DNA of 28,830 nucleotides from Candidatus Sumerlaeota bacterium (GCA_026398575.1 JAPLSP010000036.1:1-28830), one strand, 5' to 3'. Counted from the stretch's first letter, positions 14,803-22,584 are shown. Numbers and translations: made by a program. Notes: generated by a model not told the origin, from the letters alone.

Positions 14803-16461
14803 TCATTTCAGTGGGTGATAGTTGACGCTGAGGGCGTTGAGGCGCTTGAGGTGCGCTTGCAGGCGTTCCTGAAAATCCGGATAGCTCCGCGTCTCCTGTG
14901 GGGTCCAGGCGACTTCGGCAAGCGCGGTCAGACGTGGGAAGGTCATGTATTCCGCATTTTTCCCATCGGCGATGTATTCGGTCCAGATTTGTCCCTGCGT
15001 TCCGAGGACGTGTTTGATTTCTTCCTGGCCCAAATCTTTTGGGATTGGATTGTAGCCATAGACTTTTTCAAGAGGCAGATTTCCGCCAATGGCCAGAGGC
15101 TCATTCTTCGTGTCGGCGGTCTGATAGTAATCGAAATAGGTGTAGGTGTTCGGGGCCATGACGACGTCGTGGCCGGATTTGGCTGCGGTGATGCCGCCTT
15201 TTTCGCCGCGCCAGGACATCACTGTCGCGCCGGGCGCAAGGCCACCCTCCAGGATTTCATCCCATCCGATCAAGCGCCGCCCCTTGGACGCGAGGAACTT
15301 GTCCATGCGCTGGATGAAGTAGCTTTGCATCTCGTGTTCGTCTTTCAATCCCAGCGCCTTGATGCGCGCCTGGACTTTCTCGCTCTTCTTCCATTGATCC
15401 TTGACCGCTTCGTCGCCGCCGATGTGGATGAACTGGCCGGGGAATAGCTCCAACACCTCGGTGAGCACGTCTTGCAGGAAAAGAATCGTTTTCTCCTCGG
15501 GATTGAAGATGTTGGGATCAATGCCCCAGAACGTGCGCACGGGCAGCGGCTTTCCCGAAACGCCGAGTTCGGGATACGCGGCAATGGCGGCCTGGGCGTG
15601 ACCGGGCATTTCGATTTCGGGCACGATGGTGATGTTGCGCTCGGCGGCATAGCGGACGATTTCGCGGATGTCATCCTGCGAATAAAATCCGCCGTGCCGT
15701 TTGCCGTCGTTTTTATATTCGCTCTCCGGCTTTTTGTTATAATCGCGCAGATGACCGACCAGCGTTTCTTTTCGCCACGCTCCCACTTCGGTCAGTTTGG
15801 GATACTTCTTGATTTCGATGCGCCAGCCTTGGTCGTCGGTCAGGTGCCAGTGGAAGCGGTTGAGTTTGTGCAGCGCCATTACGTCGAGGAAACGCAGGAT
15901 GAATTCCTTCGGGAAAAAGTGCCGCGAAACATCCAGCATTGCCCCCCGCCAGCCGAAGCGCGGGCTGTCTTCGATCTTCACCGCCGGAATCGTCCATGCG
16001 ACGCCGCTGGCTTTTTGCGCGGAGAAAATCTGCGGCGGCAGCAACTGGCGCAGTGTCTGGCAGCCATAAAAAACGCCGGCTGTTTTGGGGGCGCGGATGG
16101 TGACTTTCTCCGGCGTAACTTCCAGCGAATAACCTTCGTCTCCGAGTTTGGCCAGAGCTGCGTCCACACTTAGCGCGATGCAATTGCGCGCTGTGTCCTG
16201 GCCGGTCTTCACCTTCAGCGGCAATCCTGTCGCTGGCCGCAGCATGGCAGCCAGATGTGCGCCCGTCCCTTTTGCCGTATCATCTGTGACGATAATCGTG
16301 TTTTTACTCAGAGTGAATACGCCTTGGCCTCTCGTCAGGCTTAAAGGCTTTGGGAGGATGGAAACGGCTGGACCTGCGCATCCTGAGACCACCGTCATCA
16401 ATAACGGTGCGGTTGCCACCATGCAGGACCATTTCAAAATGCCTTTATGAAGAAGAGACAT
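14803..16461 (-). CDS. Beta-N-acetylhexosaminidase, GH20 (lipoprotein)
   Basis: This 552-aa protein has an N-terminal signal peptide ending in a lipobox (V-S-G-C, Cys 28), so it is probably a membrane-anchored lipoprotein. A GH20b-like domain follows (about 35-150), then the GH20 catalytic barrel: G-W-R-G-A-M-L-D-V-S-R-H-F, H-W-H-L-T-D-D-Q-G-W-R, and the catalytic pair in H-I-G-G-D-E (D350, E351). It removes terminal N-acetylglucosamine or N-acetylgalactosamine by substrate-assisted catalysis. The ORF extends to an ATG at 16476, but ATG 16461 is used because GGAGG lies eight bases before it and overlaps the more distal ATG. It is followed convergently by the GxxExxY unit. Confidence 0.93.
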   Translation of the reverse strand: MSLLHKGILKWSCMVATAPLLMTVVSGCAGPAVSILPKPLSLTRGQGVFTLSKNTIIVTDDTAKGTGAHLAAMLRPATGLPLKVKTGQDTARNCIALSVDAALAKLGDEGYSLEVTPEKVTIRAPKTAGVFYGCQTLRQLLPPQIFSAQKASGVAWTIPAVKIEDSPRFGWRGAMLDVSRHFFPKEFILRFLDVMALHKLNRFHWHLTDDQGWRIEIKKYPKLTEVGAWRKETLVGHLRDYNKKPESEYKNDGKRHGGFYSQDDIREIVRYAAERNITIVPEIEMPGHAQAAIAAYPELGVSGKPLPVRTFWGIDPNIFNPEEKTILFLQDVLTEVLELFPGQFIHIGGDEAVKDQWKKSEKVQARIKALGLKDEHEMQSYFIQRMDKFLASKGRRLIGWDEILEGGLAPGATVMSWRGEKGGITAAKSGHDVVMAPNTYTYFDYYQTADTKNEPLAIGGNLPLEKVYGYNPIPKDLGQEEIKHVLGTQGQIWTEYIADGKNAEYMTFPRLTALAEVAWTPQETRSYPDFQERLQAHLKRLNALSVNYHPLK

Positions 16462-16499
16462 GCCGCTACCCTCCATTTATTGCATTGTGATTATGCCGC

Positions 16500-16985
16500 T
16501 CATTCACCGACAGCATGTAATGCTCTTTCCAGCACTGGCTCAGATAGATACATTCCGGCGCTGATCAGGTTTTCCATGATTGGTCGTGCAGCCGGAATAT
16601 AGCCTCTTGTTTTAGCGATAAGCACTATACCGAGAGTGCCACGAACACGAAGACTTAGGCTTGTGGCGCATTTGCGCCCTGATAGATCATCAATGATTGC
16701 TTCTGCGCCAGGATTTTGCAGCGCATACGCCAAAACAGAAGACTCTCCGGGACCTAACCCCCATTCCGATATTTGCTCCGGTATTTGAGGCGATGGAGCT
16801 ATTTCGATCCCAGGATTTTCCGTCAATGCGCGCGAAGTGATGTCGTTAGGGCCATTGCGTTGGATTTCATCGGCCACAGATTGTGGAACAATGACGCGGC
16901 CATAAAAACGCGCCAAGAGATTGAGCAGACGCGCACGACTGAGAAAGATGAGCGGAGAAGCATTTATAACAGCGAGATCAGCCAA
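16500..16985 (-). CDS. DUF3368 PIN-like toxin
   Basis: This 161-aa protein has the DUF3368 pattern: V-I-N-A-S-P-L-I-F-L at the N-terminus (Asn where many members have Asp), I-V-P-Q-S-V-A-D-E-I, G-P-G-E-S-S-V-L-A-Y-A-L, and A-I-I-D-D-L-S-G-R. It is a PIN-like putative RNase toxin. Its start overlaps the end of the UPF0175 gene by 8 nt, the standard partner arrangement. It lies 38 nt before the GH20 start on the same strand. Confidence 0.87.
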   Translation of the reverse strand: MADLAVINASPLIFLSRARLLNLLARFYGRVIVPQSVADEIQRNGPNDITSRALTENPGIEIAPSPQIPEQISEWGLGPGESSVLAYALQNPGAEAIIDDLSGRKCATSLSLRVRGTLGIVLIAKTRGYIPAARPIMENLISAGMYLSEPVLERALHAVGE

Positions 16986-17229
16986 GCGACAACTCCTTGT
17001 TCAGATCATCCCAGTCCACTTGGAACGAATCTTTTCCCATGCGCGCAAGAGCTAGAAGAAATTCCGTTCGGGATAGACCGGCGACACGCGCCGCCATTTC
17101 CTGTGAGATGCGGCCCTGCTCATACCAAGTCGCGGCCGCGGCCAATCGCATTTCCCGGCCGAATTGCTCTTGCGTGCAACGCATGGCCGCTAAGATTTTC
17201 TCTGAAAAATCAACGGTTAGCGAAACCAT
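16978..17229 (-). CDS. UPF0175 antitoxin
   Basis: This 83-aa protein has a short N-terminal beta strand followed by the UPF0175 helical pattern A-A-A-T-W-Y-E-Q-G-R-I-S-Q-E-M-A-A-R-V-A-G-L-S-R-T-E-F-L. UPF0175 proteins are DNA-binding antitoxins paired with DUF3368. The ORF can be extended to 17313, but ATG 17229 has GGAGG five bases upstream and matches the family N-terminus. A good promoter lies at 17268-17295. Confidence 0.87.
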   Translation of the reverse strand: MVSLTVDFSEKILAAMRCTQEQFGREMRLAAAATWYEQGRISQEMAARVAGLSRTEFLLALARMGKDSFQVDWDDLNKELSLG

Positions 17230-17267
17230 GATATCCTCCATTTTTTCTTGTTTTGTATTGGCTGAAA

Positions 17268-17295
17268 AGTATAACAAGGCCGCGTCTGACTTCAA
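17268..17295 (-). promoter_or_regulatory. Promoter of the UPF0175/DUF3368 operon
   Basis: TTGAAG (17290-17295) and TATACT (17268-17273) on the minus strand are 16 nt apart, and the -10 matches consensus at five of six positions. The start codon is about 40 nt downstream of the -10. Confidence 0.55.
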
Positions 17296-17319
17296 CATAA
17301 ATCGCCATGGCAAGCCTCA

Positions 17320-18186
17320 TCACGGCCTATAATCCTTCTCCGCCGGATGCTTGGCGAGATAGCCTACGATCAGCTTGATTGCATTATCCAAATCCTTGAG
17401 CGAGACGACTTCGACGGGGGTGTGCATGTAGCGGTTCGGGATGCTGATTAGCGCGGCGGCCGAGCCACCGCGAGCCAGCTGGATCGCGTTGGCGTCCGTG
17501 CCGGTGCCGCGCGGCTCGGCGGTCACCTGATAGGGAATCTTCAGCGCCTTGGCCGTCTTGAACAATTCCGCCTCCAGGACGGGGTTGATGTTGGGGCCGC
17601 GGTGCAGGATAGGGCCTTTGTCCAGTTTGACGTCGCCGAGTTTTTTCGGCTCGGTGTCGGGATGGTCCGAACAAAAACCGACGTCAATCGCGATGCCCGC
17701 CTGCGGATGGATATTATACGCCGAAGTGATCGCGCCGCGCAGGCCGACTTCTTCCTGCACCGTCGCCACGCCGATCACCGATATTTTCAGTTTGTGTTTC
17801 GACAGTTCGCGGATGACCTCGGCCACGACAAAGGCGCCCACTTTGTCGTCGCAGCCGCGCGAGATGATGCGGTCACCGCGCAGCCGGCGGTATTGCACGT
17901 CTATCACAACGGGGTCGCCCACCGAGACGGCCTTCAGCGCCTCTTTTTTCTTCGAGGCGCCGATGTCTATCCACAGGTTTTCCATTTCGAGGGCCTTGCC
18001 GCGCTCCTCGGGCTTCATCTGATGGATCGCTTTGCGTCCGATGACGCCCAGAACGTCGCCTTGCTCATGGAGCACCTTGACGCGCTGGCCGACGAGGAGA
18101 TTCGGGTCCATGCCGCCGATCTGGGCCATATAAAGATAGCCGTCCTTGTCAATGTGAGTTGCCGTGCACGTCGCGATGGACTTCAT
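17320..18186 (-). CDS. M42 family aminopeptidase, C-terminal part (frame broken)
   Basis: This frame encodes most of an M42 (tetrahedral, PepA/FrvX-like) metallo-aminopeptidase. H-I-D-K-D-G-Y-L and I-G-G-M-D-P sit near the start, then S-R-G-C-D-D-K-V-G-A-F, V-Q-E-E-V-G-L-R-G (catalytic Glu and ligand), I-D-V-G-F-C-S-D, G-T-G-T-D-A-N-A-I-Q and Y-M-H-T-P-V-E-V. Homologues are about 350 aa. Here the first part is in another frame (18298 to about 18155) and about 25 codons between them, expected to hold the first metal-binding His-x-Asp, are missing. True homology starts near 18160; the ATG at 18186 is in antiparallel sense to the N-terminal frame and is not a natural start. Either a pseudogene or an assembly error. 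Confidence 0.8.
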   Translation of the reverse strand: MKSIATCTATHIDKDGYLYMAQIGGMDPNLLVGQRVKVLHEQGDVLGVIGRKAIHQMKPEERGKALEMENLWIDIGASKKKEALKAVSVGDPVVIDVQYRRLRGDRIISRGCDDKVGAFVVAEVIRELSKHKLKISVIGVATVQEEVGLRGAITSAYNIHPQAGIAIDVGFCSDHPDTEPKKLGDVKLDKGPILHRGPNINPVLEAELFKTAKALKIPYQVTAEPRGTGTDANAIQLARGGSAAALISIPNRYMHTPVEVVSLKDLDNAIKLIVGYLAKHPAEKDYRP

Positions 18187-18298
18187 GGGCGAATCCTTCG
18201 ACGCGCTGGCGGAAAATCTTGGCCGCCGGCTGTTCGAATCCCGAGGGACTCGGGGCGTTCAAGAGGTCTTCGAGAAATTTTTCCGCATCTGGCTTCAT
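18149..18298 (-). pseudogene. M42 family aminopeptidase, N-terminal fragment
   Basis: ATG 18298 has AAGGA upstream and opens a typical M42 start (F-L-E-D-L-L-N-A-P-S-P-S-G-F-E-Q-P), running to D-V-H-G-N before a TGA at 18149-18151. Homologues continue from H-G-N into a beta strand and the A-x-H-x-D-x-I-G metal motif, then H-I-D-x-D-G. Here H-I-D-K-D-G appears at once but in another frame. The junction is near 18155-18160. Together with 17320-18160 this is one gene interrupted by an out-of-frame deletion. Confidence 0.78.
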
Positions 18299-18388
18299 GG
18301 GGGTGTCCTTTTGATAGCGGTCAATCGTTCCGGCTTTATTTAACCACGGCGCAAGCGTCCGGTTCAATCCCGATTCTTCGATGAAGGC

Positions 18389-18405
18389 TTGACGTCATCC
18401 GTCAA
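18389..18405. promoter_or_regulatory. Inverted repeat in the divergent M42/phosphoesterase intergenic region
   Basis: TTGACG (18389-18394) and CGTCAA (18400-18405) form a perfect 6-bp inverted repeat with a 5-nt spacer. The first half also resembles a -35 hexamer for the plus-strand gene. It is a possible operator and nothing else supports it. Confidence 0.25.
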
Positions 18406-18422
18406 CCGCCGTTAGGCTTCTT

Positions 18423-19304
18423 TTGCGTAACATTCGATTCATAAGGATCGCAGTCAGAATGTGGGCGATAGCGCTTTTATTGGTTTTGCTGGCGGCAGGC
18501 GTCGCGCTGATCGCTTATATGATCTTTGAGGCGCATGGGCGCCTGGAGGTCACCGATACAACGTTGGAATTCGGGAATCTTCCGCCGGCCTTTGACGGTT
18601 TTCGCATCGTGCTGGTTTCGGACTTTCATTCGCGCCGCCTGGGCTGGTACGAAGAAAGCGTGATCCGGCGCCTGAGCCTGATTGACGCGGATATGCTGGT
18701 CATAGCCGGAGACCTGAAATGCCGCAACACGACGCCCAACGAGCCGGTCTTGAAAGTTCTGGATGCGCTGGTCGCGGCGGCGAAACGCTATCCGTTTTTT
18801 CCGGTCTATACGCGCGGCAATCACGACCGGCGCGGATTCGACGAGGCCTGCGACGCGCGGCGCGATATTCATTCGCTGCGCGACCGATCCATCGCCCTTC
18901 AGCGCGACGGCCAGCGCATCCATGTCGCCGGCACGCGCCGCACCGCGCGGGTGCCGCGGCGGATGCGTCCGGCTTTGCGCAAGGCGTTGTTCGGCATCGC
19001 GCCCGGCGATTTCACCATCTTTGTCTCGCATTCGCCGGATTTCTTTCGCATGGCCGCGCGCCGGGGAGTGGACCTGATGCTTTCGGGCGATACGCACGGC
19101 GGGCAGATCAGTGCGCCGTTTTATGGGCCGGTGATGCCCAAGGGCCGGCTGGGAATTCGGTTTATGCGGGGACATATCAAGGACTTCGGAAGCCAGATCT
19201 ATATTTCGCGAGGTATTGGAACAACCGGACCTCCATTTCGTCTCGGCTGCCGTCCGGAAATCGCCGTGCTGACGCTGCGGCGGGCACAGGCTTGCGAGCC
19301 GTGA
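18423..19304 (+). CDS. Membrane-anchored metallophosphoesterase (YkuE-like)
   Basis: This 293-aa protein has one N-terminal transmembrane helix (about 14-36) and a calcineurin-like phosphoesterase domain. The metal motifs are L-V-S-D-F-H-S, I-A-G-D-L, T-R-G-N-H-D, F-V-S-H-S-P-D and S-G-D-T-H-G-G-Q; the last has Asp where many relatives have His. Members hydrolyse phosphoesters, including lipid-linked ones such as UDP-diacylglucosamine in the LpxG/YkuE group; the substrate is not certain. The ORF opens with TTG 18423. ATG 18459, with AAGGA about 11 nt upstream, is an alternative that keeps the helix. It is divergent from the M42 gene, with a 6-bp palindrome between (18389-18405). Confidence 0.85.
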   Translation: MRNIRFIRIAVRMWAIALLLVLLAAGVALIAYMIFEAHGRLEVTDTTLEFGNLPPAFDGFRIVLVSDFHSRRLGWYEESVIRRLSLIDADMLVIAGDLKCRNTTPNEPVLKVLDALVAAAKRYPFFPVYTRGNHDRRGFDEACDARRDIHSLRDRSIALQRDGQRIHVAGTRRTARVPRRMRPALRKALFGIAPGDFTIFVSHSPDFFRMAARRGVDLMLSGDTHGGQISAPFYGPVMPKGRLGIRFMRGHIKDFGSQIYISRGIGTTGPPFRLGCRPEIAVLTLRRAQACEP

Positions 19305-19387
19305 GCTGCAACACTTGGATTTTAGAAGCTCCATTTGGAGTTCTGGATTCCAAGGTCTGATTTGAGGGATTGAAGAGGACATTTTTT

Positions 19388-20947
19388 ATGGCTGAATCAA
19401 AAACTAATGCGCCGCTGGCGGCGGAGGAATTGATTCATTCGATTCCGATAGCGGTGGCGACGCTCGACGCCGCAGGCATGTTGACCGCGGCCAATCCGGC
19501 CGCCGCCAGGCTGCTGTCTCTGGAACAGGGCAGGGGATATTCGCTGTCGGAATTGTTCAAGGGCAGTTATTTCGATCCTGCGCGCGAAATCCTGGGAACG
19601 CTGGACCGCGCCGGGGCATGGCAGGGCGTATTGCCGCTCATCGCAAGCGACGGATGCAAGCGCCGCCTTCGCGGCCAGTTCGTCCGGCTTGCGCAAAACG
19701 GCGGCATGGCTGTGGGATTTTTGGAGGAGGAGAGCGATCTGTGCAAGCTGCGCGACCGTCTGGATGAGGCCGAACGCATGTTGTCCGTTGGGCGGATGGC
19801 GGGCGGCATCGCGCACAACGTCAATAATGCGATGGTGGCCATCCTCGGATACTCTTCGATGATGCAGGATTTGGTGCGGGAGGACGAACGGTTGTCGCGC
19901 TTCGTGGGACGGATCGTCAGCGCGGCGCATCGCGCGGCCGATCTGATTCGCCAGTTCCTGAGTTTCAGCCAGAAAGGCGGGGTGCGGCCCGTATTGCTCA
20001 ACGCCGGCGACGTGGCGGAGATCGCCGCCAAGCTGTTCATGAAATCGCATCCTGCGCAGGTGCGGATCGCCTGCGACGTGGCGCCGGAGCTGCCGCTGTT
20101 TTATGCGATTCCCAGCCAGATGGAGCAGGCCTTCAACAGTCTATTCACGCTCATCTTTGAGCAGGCGGGTCAAGGCGCCTTGGAACTGGAGATCGCCGCG
20201 CGTCTGGCGCTGCCTGCGGAATGCGCGGCTGCGGAAAACCAGGGCCGCGTTCGCGAAGCCGTCGCCGTGGAAGTGGGAGGGCGCGGCGCTTTCGACCAAG
20301 GGCGGGCGCTGCAATCCTGGAACGCGCTGATGGCGCCGGAGACCAAAGCCGATGGGGTAGAGGAGCGGCAGATGAAGGGATCTTTGGCTCTGAGCGCCGC
20401 TTTTGTTCGTGAGGTTTTGCGCGAGCATCATGGATGGATGACGGCGGCAGCGGACGCGGAGGGGGTCGCGCGTCTTCGGGTGTTTTTCCCCACGCGCGCG
20501 GCCTTGGAGGCGGGAGCGCCGGCGGAGAATCTTCCGCCGTCGGACACACGGGTTCCCGGCGCGACGATGGACGGCAAGACCGCCCGGCGTCCAGCCACCG
20601 TCCTGATCATTGATGACGAAATTCTGGTCCTGGAGCTGGTGATGGATCTGCTGACCGAGAGCGGCTTCAAGGTATTGTTGGCCAACGGCGGACGCAAAGG
20701 ACTGGAGATCGCCTCGGCAGGAGCGGCGATAGACGTGGTTTTGCTGGATCGCGCGATGCCGGACCTGGATGGCCTCGACGTTTATCTGAAATTGCGCGAG
20801 ATGTGTCCCGACTTGCCCGTGATCGTTTCGAGCGGCCACAGCCCTGAAGATTCGAGAGCCGGTCTGCCGGAAGACCCGCGTCTCGGCTTTATCCAAAAAC
20901 CCTATCACTTCACAGAACTGGTGTCTTCGATCAATCGGATGCTGTAG
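19388..20947 (+). CDS. Hybrid sensor histidine kinase/response regulator with degenerate ATPase domain
   Basis: This protein of about 519 aa has a PAS-like domain (about 10-115), a short coiled segment, and an H-box G-G-I-A-H-N-V-N-N (His 143). The HATPase region is degenerate. The N-box keeps one Asn but not the second, the D-x-G-x-G box reads V-A-V-E-V-G-G-R-G-A-F-D, and the G2 box reads M-K-G-S-L-A-L-S. The receiver is complete, with the acidic pair in L-I-I-D-D-E, phosphoacceptor D454 in V-V-L-L-D-R-A-M-P, and Lys in F-I-Q-K-P-Y. It is cytoplasmic, with no transmembrane helix. It may pass signals without ATP-dependent autophosphorylation (inference). The start is ATG 19388 after an AGAGG; the upstream TTG 19370 is not preferred. 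Confidence 0.85.
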   Translation: MAESKTNAPLAAEELIHSIPIAVATLDAAGMLTAANPAAARLLSLEQGRGYSLSELFKGSYFDPAREILGTLDRAGAWQGVLPLIASDGCKRRLRGQFVRLAQNGGMAVGFLEEESDLCKLRDRLDEAERMLSVGRMAGGIAHNVNNAMVAILGYSSMMQDLVREDERLSRFVGRIVSAAHRAADLIRQFLSFSQKGGVRPVLLNAGDVAEIAAKLFMKSHPAQVRIACDVAPELPLFYAIPSQMEQAFNSLFTLIFEQAGQGALELEIAARLALPAECAAAENQGRVREAVAVEVGGRGAFDQGRALQSWNALMAPETKADGVEERQMKGSLALSAAFVREVLREHHGWMTAAADAEGVARLRVFFPTRAALEAGAPAENLPPSDTRVPGATMDGKTARRPATVLIIDDEILVLELVMDLLTESGFKVLLANGGRKGLEIASAGAAIDVVLLDRAMPDLDGLDVYLKLREMCPDLPVIVSSGHSPEDSRAGLPEDPRLGFIQKPYHFTELVSSINRML

Positions 20948-20988
20948 TGAGTGGACTCCTGTAATTTTGCCGCAGGAAAGGATAACGG

Positions 20989-21309
20989 ATGCGCGCGAAC
21001 GCGAGACAGCTAAAGGAGATCGTGCGGCGGATCGTCGAGGTTGCGCATCCATTGCGCATAATTCTTTTCGGCTCGGCGGCCCGCGGCGAAATGACGAAGG
21101 ACAGCGATGTTGACCTCATGGTCGTCATGCCGCCGGGAACGCATCGGCGGCACACCGGGATGAAGCTCTATCCGCTCATGAAAGGCATTATGATCCCGGT
21201 GGATATTGTTGTTGCGACGGAACTGGATTTGATAAAGCACAAAGACACTATAGGTCTTGTCTATGGCGAAGCTTTACGGGATGGCAAAGAAATCTATGGC
21301 TCTCGATAA
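20989..21309 (+). CDS. MNT-domain nucleotidyltransferase (antitoxin of HEPN/MNT pair)
   Basis: This 106-aa minimal nucleotidyltransferase has the Pol-beta-type motif F-G-S-A-A-R-G-E then S-D-V-D-L-M-V-V, and a third acidic strand in P-V-D-I-V-V. MNT proteins modify and neutralise their HEPN partner, in known cases by AMP transfer. AAAGGA lies six bases before ATG 20989. The HEPN gene overlaps its 3' end in another frame. It lies about 40 nt after the hybrid kinase on the same strand. Confidence 0.9.
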   Translation: MRANARQLKEIVRRIVEVAHPLRIILFGSAARGEMTKDSDVDLMVVMPPGTHRRHTGMKLYPLMKGIMIPVDIVVATELDLIKHKDTIGLVYGEALRDGKEIYGSR

Positions 21310-21703
21310 CAAAGATACCGGCTCAGCGGAAGAATGGCTGCGCTATGCCCAAGCGGATTTAGCTTTCGCGCGAGCGCCTTTGCCCAAAGGCGGCATGTAC
21401 GAGCAGCTTTGCTTTCATGCGCAACAAGCGGCAGAAAAAGCGCTAAAGTCCGTGCTCGTTTCACGCCAGATTAAATTCCCATTCACACATAACCTCCAAA
21501 CGCTGATTAACATGTTGCCCTTGGACTTGGAGTTGCCGCCTGTTATGGCGACCGCGTCGGAACTCACAGAATATGCAACCGTATTTCGATATCCTGGCGA
21601 AGAGGAGCTCATCAGCAAAAAAGAATATAGGCAAGCTCTGCGGACCGCTGCGGCAATCGTAAAATGGGGCAGACAGCAAATCAGAATCAAAAAAAGAAAT
21701 TAA
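21296..21703 (+). CDS. HEPN-domain protein (toxin partner of MNT)
   Basis: This protein of about 135 aa has the HEPN pattern of COG2250: E-E-W-L-R-Y-A-Q-A-D-L, F-H-A-Q-Q-A-A-E-K-A-L-K-S-V-L, T-H-N-L-Q-T-L, and the conserved V-F-R-Y-P-G. HEPN proteins of such pairs are putative RNases. Three ATGs (21263, 21281, 21296) precede the conserved part and none has a good Shine-Dalgarno. I use 21296, which overlaps the MNT stop by 14 nt; translation is probably coupled. Downstream is a repeat-rich non-coding stretch. Confidence 0.85.
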   Translation: MALDNKDTGSAEEWLRYAQADLAFARAPLPKGGMYEQLCFHAQQAAEKALKSVLVSRQIKFPFTHNLQTLINMLPLDLELPPVMATASELTEYATVFRYPGEEELISKKEYRQALRTAAAIVKWGRQQIRIKKRN

Positions 21704-21885
21704 GCGCCGGCGCAAAACTCTCGCAGGCTGCTATGCGCTGTCCGAAGCCCGGGAAAATCTGGCAAATTATATGGCGGGGTCAGACCTTAAGATGGCGGTC
21801 CGCCTCGCATTGATTGTAAGAGGAGGGGGCATTCGCGAGCGCGCTTCAACGCGACTTCTCGAAATGCTTTAGCGCCAACCCTGAC

Positions 21886-21975
21886 AGCCGCTGCTCGCGC
21901 TAAAGCAAGTCATAAAGCCGTTGCTTGTGCTAAAGTAGGTCGAGAAGCCGCGCTGAAGCGCGCTAGAAAATGTTG
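21886..21975. repeat. Three degenerate 30-nt tandem repeats
   Basis: AGCCG recurs at 21886, 21916 and 21946 with a period of exactly 30 nt. The first two units are closely alike, both containing GCTAAAG and ending with AGT or GGT plus C. The third has diverged and contains a perfect hairpin (21949-21962). Confidence 0.65.
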
Positions 21976-22034
21976 AGGAATGCGGACCCGCCTGCTGAAG
22001 CAGGGGGCAAACAGGAGCCGGCTAAAGACCGGCT
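21949..22034. repeat. Cluster of three small hairpins
   Basis: Hairpins lie at 21949-21962 (CGCGCT-GA-AGCGCG), 21991-22004 (CCTGCT-GA-AGCAGG) and 22016-22034 (AGCCGG stem, 7-nt loop). The first two have the same design, with a 6-bp stem, GA centre and inner CT...AG, as the tandem array at 27573-27672. They probably belong to one dispersed family. Confidence 0.7.
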
Positions 22035-22117
22035 GATTATTTTCATTCTCTGCGGCATGTAGAATTGATTGTGCGTATTTACGGCATAGATGGGATAGGC
22101 CAAAGGAGCAACCGACG

Positions 22118-22321
22118 ATGACAAAGACGGAAGTAGTTGCAGAAGGATTTTTGCAGGCAATCAAGGCATTGCCTCGTCTGCAAAAAAGTGCGGTGATATC
22201 GCGCATTGCCCATGACGATGAATTCGCTGAAGACATTGCCGATATGGCGGTGTTTGCCTCGCGCCGAAATGAACCCAGTCGCTCATTTCAGGAATTCCTT
22301 TCGGAAAAGCGAAAAAAATAA
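22118..22321 (+). CDS. Putative antitoxin of RelE-type pair
   Basis: This 67-aa helical, acidic protein sits directly upstream of a RelE/ParE toxin gene, and its stop codon shares one base with the toxin start (TAATG). It begins T-K-T-E-V-V-A-E-G-F-L-Q-A-I-K-A-L-P and ends in a basic tail. I do not recognise a named antitoxin family; the role follows from position. AAGGAG precedes ATG 22118. Confidence 0.78.
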   Translation: MTKTEVVAEGFLQAIKALPRLQKSAVISRIAHDDEFAEDIADMAVFASRRNEPSRSFQEFLSEKRKK

Positions 22322-22584
22322 TGGCGCAGGCCTTGTATCATATCAAAATCAGGCGATCCGCCGAGAAAGACATGGAGCGGCTTCCCGCGCGCATATTCAA
22401 TGCGATGTCGGATGCGATTTTGGATTTAAGGGAGAATCCTCGTCCGAACGGATGTAAAAAACTGAGCGGCAGTGATGAATACCGCGTTCGTGTTGGCGAT
22501 TATCGAATTTTGTATGTGATTAGTGACTTGGAACGCGTTGTGGAAGTTGTCTCAGCGGGGCATCGCAAAGATATCTATCGCTGA
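22321..22584 (+). CDS. RelE/ParE-family toxin
   Basis: This 87-aa protein has the RelE fold pattern: Y-H-I-K-I-R-R-S-A-E-K-D-M-E-R-L-P, a central P-N-G-C-K-K-L-S-G, and the catalytic-side strands Y-R-V-R-V-G-D-Y-R-I-L-Y-V-I, ending G-H-R-K-D-I-Y-R. RelE toxins cut mRNA on the ribosome; ParE relatives poison gyrase, and sequence alone does not separate them with certainty. Start and antitoxin stop overlap by one base. It ends 34 nt before leuS. Confidence 0.92.
   Translation: MAQALYHIKIRRSAEKDMERLPARIFNAMSDAILDLRENPRPNGCKKLSGSDEYRVRVGDYRILYVISDLERVVEVVSAGHRKDIYR

Larger units (their letters stand above)
21704..22117. other. Repeat-rich non-coding region
   Basis: I see no gene in these 414 nt. 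Small palindromes and degenerate tandem repeats (listed separately) fill most of it. GGGGTCAGACC at 21776-21786 resembles the end sequence often found next to REP-associated transposase loci, and may be a remnant. The last part (about 22040-22117) is the leader of the RelE-type operon, with AAGGAG before ATG 22118 and only weak promoter-like hexamers. Confidence 0.6.

Noticed and set aside
14408..14806. 132-aa minus-strand frame
   Set aside because: It is made of the hairpin repeat and the antisense of the GxxExxY gene; the S-T-D-Y-T-D peptides come from the repeat.
18364..18380. T-arm-like GGTTCAATCC suggesting a tRNA
   Set aside because: The flanking bases do not form a five-pair stem, and no acceptor or anticodon arm is found.
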